DNA of 64,000 nt. It comes from Psychrosphaera ytuae. Lineage in GTDB: Bacteria; Pseudomonadota; Gammaproteobacteria; Enterobacterales; Alteromonadaceae. The stretch is taken from positions 496,001 through 560,000 of the forward strand of contig NZ_CP072110.1 in assembly GCF_017638545.1 (NCBI RefSeq), given 5' to 3'. This document shows positions 24,268 to 31,842 of the stretch, piece by piece. Below the pieces are notes generated by a model. The model did not search any database and had not been told where the DNA came from. It saw nothing but the letters and a program-made list of their open reading frames with translations. Both the position numbers and the translations under genes were made by a program. How positions within the stretch are numbered: the first letter of the stretch is position 1; every line of letters starts with the position of its first letter.

Positions 24268-25275
24268 ATGAAGAAAAGAATTTATATCGCCTACACTGGC
24301 GGTACGATTGGTATGAAAAAGTCAGATCATGGTTATATCCCAGTTGCGGGTTATATATCCGATGTAGTTAAAAGCCTACCAGAGCTTTTTAGGGATGAAA
24401 TGCCAGAGTTTGTCATCAATGAGTACTGTCCGATTCTTGATTCTAGTAATATGACGCCATCGGATTGGCAAACAATCGCAGACGATATCGAATCGGTATA
24501 TGACCAGTTTGACGGATTTGTCGTGTTACATGGCACAGATACGATGGCTTATACTGCATCGGCACTGTCTTTTATGTTCGACGACCTAGAAAAACCGGTA
24601 ATTATTACTGGCAGCCAAATTCCGCTCTCCGAGATCCGCTCTGACGGCCAGGCGAACTTGTTAAACGCCCTTTACTTAGCCGCCCATTACCCAATACCTG
24701 AAGTGAGTTTGTTTTTTAACAATACGCTTTATCGCGGTAACCGAACGACCAAAGCAGACTCAACGGGCTTTAATGCATTTGAAAGCCCTAATTTCGACCC
24801 ACTAGCCACCGCGGGAATACAAATCAAAGTTGACCAAGGCGAAGTAAACCGAAACCCGCAATCCAAAGCACTTAAAGTGAATCGGATTAAAGAGCAACCG
24901 GTTGGGGTGATAACGCTATATCCAGGGATCAGTCATAAGGTCATTGCAAACATTTTATCGCAACCCGTAAACGCGTTGATTGTGCAAAGTTATGGAGTTG
25001 GAAATGCGCCGCAAAACGAGCAGTTGATTGGTGAAATACTGTCAGCCCATCAAAGAGAAATATTGGTGGTCAATCGTACTCAGTGTTTTAGAGGCCAAGT
25101 TAATATGGATGGATACGCTACAGGTCACGTATTAAAAGACGCTGGTGCCCTTTCCGCTTCTGACATGACGTTAGAAGCATGCTTGACAAAACTGCATTAC
25201 GTATTGAGCTTGGATATTAGCTACGAGGAGCGTCGTGCTCTGTTTAGTCAAAACCTCAAGGGAGAGTTAAGTTAG
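24268..25275 (+). CDS. ansA: Type I (cytoplasmic) L-asparaginase
   Basis: A 335-residue asparaginase without a signal peptide, hence the cytoplasmic AnsA type. The two catalytic threonine motifs are YTGGTIGM (Thr13) and LHGTDTMAY (near 88-96). The sppA-ansA pair is conserved in E. coli and relatives, and the 13-base gap suggests one operon. It hydrolyses L-asparagine to aspartate and ammonia. The 163 bases after its stop hold no gene and border the cassette array. Confidence 0.95.
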   Translation: MKKRIYIAYTGGTIGMKKSDHGYIPVAGYISDVVKSLPELFRDEMPEFVINEYCPILDSSNMTPSDWQTIADDIESVYDQFDGFVVLHGTDTMAYTASALSFMFDDLEKPVIITGSQIPLSEIRSDGQANLLNALYLAAHYPIPEVSLFFNNTLYRGNRTTKADSTGFNAFESPNFDPLATAGIQIKVDQGEVNRNPQSKALKVNRIKEQPVGVITLYPGISHKVIANILSQPVNALIVQSYGVGNAPQNEQLIGEILSAHQREILVVNRTQCFRGQVNMDGYATGHVLKDAGALSASDMTLEACLTKLHYVLSLDISYEERRALFSQNLKGELS

Positions 25276-25438
25276 TCGATTTCTTTTTCTATTTCGGCAA
25301 CTTTTCTCCGTTCCCTCTCCTTTCCAAAAGGCTGAAAAATAACGAACACTCTGTTTGCTTGTTTCGTTAATGGATTTTTACTTCTCTTATAAGCATTTGA
25401 TAGATAATTATTAAATAGATGAAAACCAGCTTTACAAA

Positions 25439-25810
25439 TTACGCTAAAATTAAATTTTGAATATTAAACACTAACATCATAACGGTAACCATCCCTAAGA
25501 ACAGAGCAACCGCAGTTCTCTCTGGTATCGCATGAATTATCAAGGATGGCATTTGTTTTAGAACAGATATTGTTGGGATAAAAAATATAGAGTAATTTTC
25601 AAAGCTTTTATATTTATCCCACATTTTAGATAAATATAACTTGAACCCTGCGAAGTACATCAACACAAATGTAGAAGCACCAAGCACTTCAACTAGAGCC
25701 ATCAGCTCAATGCTTACTATAAATTCTGGGCCAGCCAAAAGCATTACGATAATGACGGCTAACGAATGCCAAAGTCCTTTCGAGGCTACTTTTTTTAATT
25801 TATTAAACAC
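25439..25810 (-). CDS. Hypothetical membrane protein, last gene of the cassette array
   Basis: A 123-residue protein with three hydrophobic segments (about 15-27, 34-57 and 98-121). A GTG start at 25810 has an AAGGAA ribosome site. No family is recognised. It follows the decayed site at 25826 and looks like the most distal cassette, but I see no convincing attC after its stop, so it may be a truncated cassette or a resident gene. Confidence 0.5.
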   Translation of the reverse strand: MFNKLKKVASKGLWHSLAVIIVMLLAGPEFIVSIELMALVEVLGASTFVLMYFAGFKLYLSKMWDKYKSFENYSIFFIPTISVLKQMPSLIIHAIPERTAVALFLGMVTVMMLVFNIQNLILA

Positions 25811-25827
25811 AAAACTTTCCTTGTAAA

Positions 25828-25880
25828 GCTAATGCCCCGCTTGGTGCAAAAGTGAACTGCCTATAATTCGAGGCGAAACG
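25828..25880 (-). repeat. Decayed attC-like half site
   Basis: Between the 127-aa lipoprotein gene and the 123-aa membrane protein gene. On the minus strand it ends GGGGCATTAGC where an intact site would read GGGCGTTAGC, and the adjoining GGCAGTTCAC...GCACC resembles an attC arm. No matching arm or RYYYAAC box was found on the other side, so it appears decayed or truncated. Confidence 0.35.
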
Positions 25881-25946
25881 AAGGGATTCTTGCTCGTTTG
25901 CTTCCCAACGTGGGCCAGTAAGTGACTGCAGGTATTTTTGATGCAT

Positions 25947-26330
25947 TCAATCAGATGCCAGATAATATCCGGCATAAATGTTTGCAGAATCAAATTGTAT
26001 TATCAGCCATTCGTAGTCGATACCCAAGTAATTGTCTCTTTGCGGTCCGGTTGGGTACGACAAACTAGGACCTTCAGAGTCAGGATCCATTTTTGTTGAT
26101 GGGGTACCAAGCAAAACAATAATTTGATCTCTATTTTTACCCACAAGGTTGTTATCTATCAAGCTCCCTAGCATTTGTTGCCTGACAGAGCCTTTTTCTT
26201 TATTCCAGTTAATGGATTCTGGTTTTTTCCAGATATTGGATTGAAATTCTATGTCATAAGAACCAATAGGTAATTCCTGTCGAGAGCACCCAGTCAGAAT
26301 AACAAGAAAGAAAAAAATAAGTGATTTCAA
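25947..26330 (-). CDS. Cassette-encoded lipoprotein, BamE/SmpA-like segment
   Basis: A 127-residue protein with a short signal peptide and lipobox LTGC (Cys15), so it is probably a lipoprotein. The segment GKNRDQIIVLLGTPS near 64-78 resembles the SmpA/BamE/OmlA motif in which a turn is followed by a helix and LG.P; this is suggestive only. The start must be the TTG at 26330, since no ATG or GTG lies before the signal peptide; the R'-type box GTTAGGC ends just 8 bases upstream. Function unknown. Confidence 0.6.
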   Translation of the reverse strand: MKSLIFFFLVILTGCSRQELPIGSYDIEFQSNIWKKPESINWNKEKGSVRQQMLGSLIDNNLVGKNRDQIIVLLGTPSTKMDPDSEGPSLSYPTGPQRDNYLGIDYEWLIIQFDSANIYAGYYLASD

Positions 26331-26333
26331 ATT

Positions 26334-26395
26334 TATGCCTAACGCTCCTCATTGGAGCAATGTTTGGTTGGTGTTAAAATTGAAGCCTGCAAAGA
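26334..26395 (-). repeat. attC-like junction repeat, copy 2
   Basis: On the minus strand: TTTTAACACCAACCAAA, then ATTGCTCC, five variable bases, GGAGCGTTAGGC. The terminal GTTAGGC is a perfect R' core (GTTRRRY). The stop codon of the 70-aa gene lies inside the repeat (26374-26376). A near-identical copy lies at 27146-27205. The left arm expected for a full attC is not evident; instead GCTCC/GGAGC forms its own small hairpin. Confidence 0.55.
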
Positions 26396-26586
26396 TAAAC
26401 AAACTTTTTAAATTCATCCAATCGAACAGAGATTGAATAAGCTGTTCCAAGGAAAGAGTTAGGGCTTAAATTAACTTGCACCTCAATTTCTTGGTAGCTT
26501 TTAAAGTACACAAAGAAAGTGGCTTCAAAAAGCTCTTGTTTCTCTGGGTAACGTTTCCATTTTCCTATATTTGGGTTTGAGTCCAT
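26374..26586 (-). CDS. Small cassette protein, 70 aa
   Basis: A 70-residue hydrophilic protein without signal peptide or membrane helix, starting with an ATG 14 bases after the R' core of the attC at 26600. The last few codons (Y-L-C-R-L-Q-F) and the stop lie in the junction repeat. The other copy of that repeat keeps a similar frame (Y-R-C-K-I-L-F-stop) though it has no start there. Family not recognised. Confidence 0.5.
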   Translation of the reverse strand: MDSNPNIGKWKRYPEKQELFEATFFVYFKSYQEIEVQVNLSPNSFLGTAYSISVRLDEFKKFVYLCRLQF

Positions 26587-26599
26587 GACACCTCTGGTA

Positions 26600-26701
26600 A
26601 CTTAACACTTAAATACGGGGCACAAACAGGCAGGCTATAATGGCGAAGCTGCCTGTTTGCGTCCCAGCCCGCCTGCGAGCGACTTGAGTGGTTTGCTATG
26701 C
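26600..26701 (-). repeat. attC recombination site (TonB-like 141-aa cassette)
   Basis: 102 bp. Core boxes: GTTAAGT on the minus strand (26606-26600; perfect GTTRRRY) and the degenerate GCATAGC (26701-26695). The inner arms CAAACAGGCAG (26623-26633) and CTGCCTGTTTG (26649-26659) are perfect 11-bp complements around a 15-base loop. The stop TAG of the TonB-like gene (26698-26696) lies inside the R'' box. Confidence 0.75.
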
Positions 26702-27121
26702 GTCACCTGCTATGCATTCCGCAACTTTCATTACTGGGGCGGTGCTGAAATCAAGCTGTAAAGTTGTAATTGCTGGAAGGCGCCCATCGTTTGATTTCGT
26801 TGGCTGCCATCTGAATTTTTTAAGTGATTTTGTCGCTGAATTAATAAAAGTAGAGTCAGGAATAGCCTTAATAACTTGGATGTTTTGTGCTTTCCCTTCA
26901 CTGTCGATCACAAATGAAAAATCGACACAACCGCTTATGCCTCTCCTAGCTGCATCTGTAGGGTATATCGGGTAATCGTTTTTCGAAACGATCCACATTT
27001 TCTCAAGGGCATTTTTGTCGCCCACAAAATCAATTGGTTGTATTACGCTATCCTGAACGACAGAAGTCGAATTACATGCTGATAGTGCTAAAGCACTTGT
27101 CAAAAATAGAAACCTTGTCAT
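26696..27121 (-). CDS. Cassette-encoded lipoprotein with TonB C-terminal domain
   Basis: A 141-residue protein. The N-terminal signal peptide ends in the lipobox LSAC (Cys16). Residues about 45-130 form a TonB C-terminal-like domain: YPIYPTDAARRGISGCVDFSFVID, then GKAQNIQVIKAIPDS and FRWQPT, the usual YP..A...G..G.V pattern. True TonB has an N-terminal membrane helix that contacts ExbBD; here the domain is lipid-anchored, so it is not a standard energy transducer. A GGAGG ribosome site lies upstream. Stop inside the downstream attC. Confidence 0.75.
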   Translation of the reverse strand: MTRFLFLTSALALSACNSTSVVQDSVIQPIDFVGDKNALEKMWIVSKNDYPIYPTDAARRGISGCVDFSFVIDSEGKAQNIQVIKAIPDSTFINSATKSLKKFRWQPTKSNDGRLPAITTLQLDFSTAPVMKVAECIAGDA

Positions 27122-27145
27122 TTATCCTCCATTATGTCCCGTGAC

Positions 27146-27205
27146 GCATAACGCTCCGTTCAGGAGCAATCTTTGGTTGGTGTTAAAATAGGATCTTGCA
27201 ACGAT
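27146..27205 (-). repeat. attC-like junction repeat, copy 1
   Basis: Minus strand: TTTTAACACCAACCAAA, ATTGCTCC, five variable bases, GGAGCGTTATGC. It lies between the 107-aa and 141-aa TonB-domain lipoprotein genes. The variable five bases are the loop of a GCTCC/GGAGC hairpin and differ from copy 2. Similarity to copy 2 extends about 20 bases further upstream (TATC.TTGCA). Confidence 0.55.
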
Positions 27206-27267
27206 AGCACAAACCTGTAGTTAATTGTCGCTCTTGTAACGACTTGTTTGTTTCCTGTTTTTAGTCT

Positions 27268-27591
27268 TTAAAAATCAAGTTGAACTTTTAAATTATGTTG
27301 CTTAACTGGCACTCCGTTTTCAACTTTAGGTTTGTATTTCCACTTAGCTAATGCTTCAACTGCTTCATCGTCAAATCTTCCGGCAGGATAAGAGTCTATA
27401 ATTTTAATGTTTTCAACATCACCAGACGCAGATACGTCAAAAGATAATTGAACCCAACCGTTTTGTATTTCACTTATTTGGTTCGAAGAGGTTATGGTAG
27501 CTTGCTTTGTTGAACTGTCCATATGGCTATCATTTGATTTACACGCTGAAACGAAGAACACAAATATAATTAAAAGAAGTCTCTTATTCAT
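27268..27591 (-). CDS. Cassette-encoded lipoprotein with TonB C-terminal domain (short)
   Basis: A 107-residue protein with a signal peptide and lipobox VSAC (Cys17). The C-terminal part shows the second half of a TonB domain: GWVQLSFDVSASGDVENIKIIDSYP, then DEAVEALAKWKYKPK. It starts 17 bases after the attC at 27608. It is clearly related in domain type, but not closely in sequence, to the 141-aa lipoprotein two junctions on. About 75 bases between its stop and the junction repeat keep a short open frame without a start, perhaps a gene remnant. Confidence 0.72.
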   Translation of the reverse strand: MNKRLLLIIFVFFVSACKSNDSHMDSSTKQATITSSNQISEIQNGWVQLSFDVSASGDVENIKIIDSYPAGRFDDEAVEALAKWKYKPKVENGVPVKQHNLKVQLDF

Positions 27592-27607
27592 ACAAATCCT
27601 TTTGGAG

Positions 27608-27709
27608 AACTAACGCCTCGCTTAACCGGCGAAAAATAGCAGGCTAAAATTAGCGACGAAGGAGCGCAAGCCTGCTGTTTTGCGTCCTTGGTTGAAGCGT
27701 TTGTTAGGT
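27608..27709 (-). repeat. attC recombination site (203-aa cassette)
   Basis: 102 bp, the clearest site. End boxes: ACCTAAC on the minus strand (27709-27703) and GTTAGTT (27614-27608). Read on the minus strand it begins TAACAAACGC and ends GAGGCGTTAG, as in Vibrio-type attC sites. Inner arms AGCAGGCT (27638-27645) and AGCCTGCT (27669-27676) are perfect complements around a 23-base loop. The stop of the 203-aa gene is within the first box. Confidence 0.85.
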
Positions 27710-28315
27710 AACTTTTAAATTATTGCCAAAATTTATCCAGCTTTGTTCAATGTCGTTACCATACTGCTTTACTGTTTCAGAGTGTTGTTCCATAAATTCC
27801 TGAAGCACTTTATTTTGCTTTTGCATTTTTAATGCAACAGCATACCTTTCTGGATAAAAACCTAAACGCTCTACATTACTTCTTAAAAACTCAGTTACCA
27901 CTTCAATGTTATTATTTCTTTCGTACCAAAGAAATGCGTGTGTTTGAATAAGGGCAATTAGTCTTTCTATCTCTGGTTTTATGTTTTCTGGCTCTTCAGG
28001 GTCAAACGTAAACAGTTTATATTTTTCACCTAAAACTGTTTGAAAGCTTTCCATAATGGTAACACCTTCACCTACTTTATATTTCAATCCAGAATACTTA
28101 CGCGCAGTTTCTTCAATATCCCTAAAGTGAAGCCCGATATTTAGCATATAATAAATGGCTTCCTGCCCTCTGCTATCACATGGCATACCGTGCCATGAAT
28201 AAACATTAGGCGAAAGCTCAAAATAGCAACATGAACGCCTTGGTCTTTTGTAGTTTATTGCAACAAAAGCAGAATCAATTTGGTCTTGAATTTGATTTAT
28301 GAATTTGCGATCCAT
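27704..28315 (-). CDS. Cassette-encoded hypothetical protein, 203 aa
   Basis: A 203-residue soluble, mostly alpha-helical protein with two adjacent cysteines near residues 29-30 and a segment WHGMPCDSRGQEAIYYMLNIG. No signal peptide. I do not recognise the family. It starts 8 bases after the R' core of the attC at 28323 and its stop is inside the attC at 27608, so it is a textbook cassette gene. A role such as defence or toxin neutralisation is possible for cassette genes in general, but nothing here proves it. Confidence 0.65.
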   Translation of the reverse strand: MDRKFINQIQDQIDSAFVAINYKRPRRSCCYFELSPNVYSWHGMPCDSRGQEAIYYMLNIGLHFRDIEETARKYSGLKYKVGEGVTIMESFQTVLGEKYKLFTFDPEEPENIKPEIERLIALIQTHAFLWYERNNNIEVVTEFLRSNVERLGFYPERYAVALKMQKQNKVLQEFMEQHSETVKQYGNDIEQSWINFGNNLKVT

Positions 28316-28322
28316 GCTAGTT

Positions 28323-28419
28323 ACCTAACGCCCTAATAATGGGCAAAAAATTGTTTGCTAAAATGTTGAGGAACGAAACAGCAAACTGTTTTTTGTCCTT
28401 ATTAATTAGCTTGTTATAT
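28323..28419 (-). repeat. attC recombination site (112-aa cassette)
   Basis: 97 bp. Core boxes: GTTAGGT on the minus strand (28329-28323; perfect) and ATATAAC (28419-28413). Inner arms GGGCAAAAAA (28341-28350) with TTTTTTGTCC (28389-28398), then GTTTGCT (28353-28359) with AGCAAAC (28380-28386), around a 20-base loop. The TAA stop of the preceding gene (28416-28414) is within the R'' box. Confidence 0.8.
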
Positions 28420-28752
28420 GCCATTACAACTTAAAGTACCGAAAACTGATGCAGGAATTACCTCACACTTTTCACCTGTACTCGTAACCTGAATAGCATC
28501 ACCGCATTGCGTTTCTTTTTTAATTAACGCAGACGCTTTATATTTTTTAGAACCACAAATTTTGACAGCCTTACGATGCCAATATGGAACTAATTGTTCA
28601 GGATCGCTGGCTGGTGCAATTACAGATAAACCATAATTTGTATTACTACCTGCTACTTCAGTTACCTGATATTCAATATCTATGTTTGCAAAGCTACTCC
28701 AACTCGAAATTAAAACTAGTGGAAATAGCACAATAGTTAGCGATTTCATCAT
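28414..28752 (-). CDS. Cassette-encoded secreted protein, 112 aa
   Basis: A protein of about 112 residues with an N-terminal signal peptide (cleavage likely after SSFA) and four cysteines in the mature part, suggesting a periplasmic protein with disulfides. No known family. Three possible in-frame ATGs lie at 28758, 28752 and 28749; I chose the middle one. The start region contains GTTATATGCC, the same string as in the R'' box at its other end, so the cassette may be bounded here too. The 160 bases up to the DUF349 stop contain small inverted repeats but no gene. Confidence 0.6.
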   Translation of the reverse strand: MMKSLTIVLFPLVLISSWSSFANIDIEYQVTEVAGSNTNYGLSVIAPASDPEQLVPYWHRKAVKICGSKKYKASALIKKETQCGDAIQVTSTGEKCEVIPASVFGTLSCNGI

Positions 28753-28935
28753 TGGCATATAACATCATATTACGTAGGCTTCTCAGTAACGCTCGCCTAC
28801 TTTGTAACTCTTAACCTAACAGAAAAAGCCCAACTTTCAATCTGTTATTGTCTTAAAACTGCTTAACCCTAAGCCTTACTAAAGTATTACTAAGAGTTAG
28901 CAGTAACAATACCTATTTTTAATAGTGCAGGTGAT

Positions 28936-31842
28936 TTAAATGGTTTGTTCAAACAGTGGCTTTACACGCTCGACGTAGCCCATATCATCTGATGTCCAAG
29001 GCTCTACCGCTAACCATTTGGTTAGGAGCATGTCTTTATTAAACTCTATGCCCTGCTCTAACTTTTGGCTTAGCACATACAAGTTCACCGATCCTCGTTG
29101 CTCTTTGAGCTCTATAGGAGAGTCTACTTGGCAGATGGCCTCGAGTAACAAGGTTAATCCAGCCCTCGATTCAGTGAGTTCGGCGCTAATATCATTACTA
29201 TCGCTCGTAATAGTGTCAGAGGTGTTTGTGGACTTTTTAGAGGCCTCTATTAATGCATTGCGCCAACCGCCGCTTAAGACATCCAAGTTTGGTTGTTTGT
29301 TATTGATTAAGTCCAAGACAAGTTCGAATAATTCTTCCGTTTTTTGTTTTGATTCTAATTGTCGAATAGTTTCGAAACCTAGCCTAATTTGCTGTTCTAG
29401 GTGGTTTTTCCGTGCCTTTGCTTCTTTTAAATCTTTAGGTAACAGGACTTCTTCGCTAAGCTCCGCAGCGTTGACTTTATCTTCAAAGTCTTTGAGTTCA
29501 ACAAATGTTGTAGCCTCGCTAATTTGCTTTTGGAGCTGTTCAAAAAACGACATTAATGTTGTGCGGGCGTCTGATGATAACTTTTGACGCTCGCTAAAAC
29601 GCGCACTGCGTTGCTCAAAAAACCTATCGTTCTCTCGCCTAAATGATTGCCATAACTTGCTGTCATGTTTTCCGGCGTAACCAATTGCTTTCCATTGCTT
29701 TTGTAGTGACTTAAGTTGTTGAGCGGCAGTATTTAACTGATCGCCTTGTTTTTCACTTTGAGATACCGCCGCGTCATTAACGATAGCTTTCGTTCGCTCT
29801 AATAAGGCCTGCTTTGCTTCTTTGTTAGCTAGATGCTCTGCCGATATCAAGGCTTTGATATCCTTACATACGGTATAATACTCGTCCTGTTGTCGGCTTT
29901 GTTTTTCTCTATCGACAGGGCCGATTACAGACCAGTCAGACTGAAGCTTTGAAAATACCTGCTCTAATTGTTTCCAGTCGGCAACATTGTTGCGCTTCAT
30001 TTGTTCAAAACATTCATTTAATTGAACAATGATATTTTGTTTTTGTTGGTAATTTTGATGTCGTTGACTTTCACGCGCTTGATAAACCAAGCGACACGGT
30101 TCAAACGCTTTCTCTAACAACTCATCAAAAAGGACTTGTTGCTCTTGATGGCTGGTTTCTTCTAATCGAAGACTGTTCCAGTTTTTACGTAAGGTTTTAA
30201 TTCTGTGTGCTTGCTCATCTAGATTGGCCAGTGGCTGCTGTGCCAGCTCCTGCGCCGCCTGAATAAGCTCGGCAATTTTGGGCTCATTAATTGTCGCTCG
30301 TAAATCCAGTAATTTAGTGATCTCATCTTGGGTATTTGCCCAATTTGCCTGGAGCTTAGCTTTTGCCTCTGTATCCAACGAGTTATACGTAGCTTCTAAT
30401 TTGGTAAATTGACGTATTGCGTCATTAAATCGCCCCAAATTTATTTGTTTGTGAACGTCTTTTAATCGTCTTGCAATCGTTTGACTGGTTTCTGATTGCT
30501 GCTTTTTATATTTTTTGGCCAGTGCTTGTAGTTGTTCAAAATCATCAGGCAGGAGCTCATTTAATGCCACTTTGCCAAATCGGTTATTTAAAAGTGTTCG
30601 CTTGCCATTACTCAATAAGTCTATTGCGGTGTTCCAACTATCCGAGTACAACTCAACAGTTTTGAGCGTTTCTATGCATTCTCTTATTTCTAATAAGGTT
30701 GTGGAATGATCAACGAACTCTACCCAATTTAACTTTAAGGTATTCGCTTTAATTTTAAGTTCGCTACTCGAGTGCTCAATACCTTCGGCCACTTTAATGG
30801 CGTTAAACACCTCAGTTAACGCGCTTTCACTATATTCTTTTGCAAGACTAAATTGGTTAAATGTATCCGAAATGTCTTGGTCTAATGTCTGGGCAATAAT
30901 GTTAGTGCGATTGATCAGTTCTGCTTCAACCGAGCTGATAAGGCTAGCTATCCGCTCTTGTTCTTTTTGTATTTGTTGCGCCTGGGCTTTTTGGTCGAGA
31001 ATTTGTTGATGCTGCTTTTGTAGAAATTCTAATTGGCGCTCTGCGGTCGTTAATAATGTTTGGTATTTTTCGGTAACGCTATCGAGTTGTGGCTGACTCA
31101 ACACCTTAATGTCCGTTTGGAGCCCTTGCCATTCGGTTATTATTGAATTTAAGTTTTTGCTAAACAATTCAAAATCAGATTGTTCTTTTAATGCTTTTAA
31201 CCTTGCTAAAAGCAACCGGGTTTGTTGCTCTATTTTTGCTGGTTTTTCTGCTGCTTCTTGTATTTGTTTAAGTCGCTTTGAAGCACTTTGAGCTAATACT
31301 GGACTCTTGTGTTTGGTGAGTTTTTTAAGTGCTTTCGAGTCATTAAGGTGGTCAATGAGTGCGGTAACCGATGCGTCGCTCAAGTCTCTATTTTGTAATA
31401 CTTTGGTCGTTGAGCTGTCTTTATCGATGCGCTGCAACATACTAATGACAAGACTCTCGTTACCCTGCCCGTCTAAAATAAAATCGAGCCACTTGTCTAA
31501 TAGGCTTGGCGGTGCACTTTGAGTCACAAATGCTTGTTTATCTGAGTCAGAAATATCCGTTGATTCAAAAATAAAATAAGCGAGTTTGGTCTCTGATTTT
31601 TTTCGTATGGTTGGTTCCGGATCTTGTTTGTAGCTTTGCCAAAACAAGCTGAATTCTTGAAGTTTTTCTAAAGCTGGCCAACGTACCGACGCTGAACCGT
31701 CATTGTACGCTAACTCATGTAAGATTTTTTTATGTTGGGGATGTGACGGGTCCAATTCTGAAATTGCTTGAACCCGGTCACTGATTTTTTCACTTTGCCA
31801 TTTTTTATTATTGTTATTAGTAAATAGCGTTTTAAATATCAT
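28936..31842 (-). CDS. DUF349 domain-containing protein, very long
   Basis: A 968-residue, highly charged, helix-rich cytosolic protein with extended predicted coiled coils. It contains several DUF349 repeats, recognisable by W..IG.....D..LW..FR elements such as WKAIGYAGKHDSKLWQSFR near residues 720-740 and WSVIGPVDREKQ near 630-642. The N-terminal 200 residues resemble HEAT-like helical repeats. Function is unknown; related DUF349 proteins occur widely in gammaproteobacteria. The ATG at 31842 overlaps the end of yeaC by 11 bases and gives the conserved N-terminus, preferred over 31860. Confidence 0.85.
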   Translation of the reverse strand: MIFKTLFTNNNNKKWQSEKISDRVQAISELDPSHPQHKKILHELAYNDGSASVRWPALEKLQEFSLFWQSYKQDPEPTIRKKSETKLAYFIFESTDISDSDKQAFVTQSAPPSLLDKWLDFILDGQGNESLVISMLQRIDKDSSTTKVLQNRDLSDASVTALIDHLNDSKALKKLTKHKSPVLAQSASKRLKQIQEAAEKPAKIEQQTRLLLARLKALKEQSDFELFSKNLNSIITEWQGLQTDIKVLSQPQLDSVTEKYQTLLTTAERQLEFLQKQHQQILDQKAQAQQIQKEQERIASLISSVEAELINRTNIIAQTLDQDISDTFNQFSLAKEYSESALTEVFNAIKVAEGIEHSSSELKIKANTLKLNWVEFVDHSTTLLEIRECIETLKTVELYSDSWNTAIDLLSNGKRTLLNNRFGKVALNELLPDDFEQLQALAKKYKKQQSETSQTIARRLKDVHKQINLGRFNDAIRQFTKLEATYNSLDTEAKAKLQANWANTQDEITKLLDLRATINEPKIAELIQAAQELAQQPLANLDEQAHRIKTLRKNWNSLRLEETSHQEQQVLFDELLEKAFEPCRLVYQARESQRHQNYQQKQNIIVQLNECFEQMKRNNVADWKQLEQVFSKLQSDWSVIGPVDREKQSRQQDEYYTVCKDIKALISAEHLANKEAKQALLERTKAIVNDAAVSQSEKQGDQLNTAAQQLKSLQKQWKAIGYAGKHDSKLWQSFRRENDRFFEQRSARFSERQKLSSDARTTLMSFFEQLQKQISEATTFVELKDFEDKVNAAELSEEVLLPKDLKEAKARKNHLEQQIRLGFETIRQLESKQKTEELFELVLDLINNKQPNLDVLSGGWRNALIEASKKSTNTSDTITSDSNDISAELTESRAGLTLLLEAICQVDSPIELKEQRGSVNLYVLSQKLEQGIEFNKDMLLTKWLAVEPWTSDDMGYVERVKPLFEQTI

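Larger units (their letters stand above)
25826..28758 (-). mobile_element. Integron-type gene-cassette array without integrase (CALIN-like)
   Basis: About 3 kb in which small minus-strand genes alternate with attC-like sites. Three sites (28323-28419, 27608-27709, 26600-26701) have inverted core boxes at the ends, long internal complementary arms and a central loop. In each, the stop codon of the preceding gene lies inside the first core box and the next start follows within about 25 bases, which is the hallmark of cassettes. Two more junctions carry a shared half-site repeat and one is decayed. No tyrosine recombinase is in the window. All genes point the same way, downstream of the DUF349 gene. 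Confidence 0.75.

Noticed and set aside
25339..25371. Inverted repeat TAACGAA...TTCGTTA after ansA as a further attC site
   Set aside because: It is only about 30 bp, lacks a second pair of arms, and the boxes do not fit GTTRRRY/RYYYAAC. It may mark the end of the array but is not called.
28784..28846. Possible attI or attC upstream of the first cassette (GAGCGTTAC, GTTAGGT and TAACAG/CTGTTA fragments)
   Set aside because: Fragments resemble core boxes but cannot be assembled into one folded site, and no integrase gene is adjacent.
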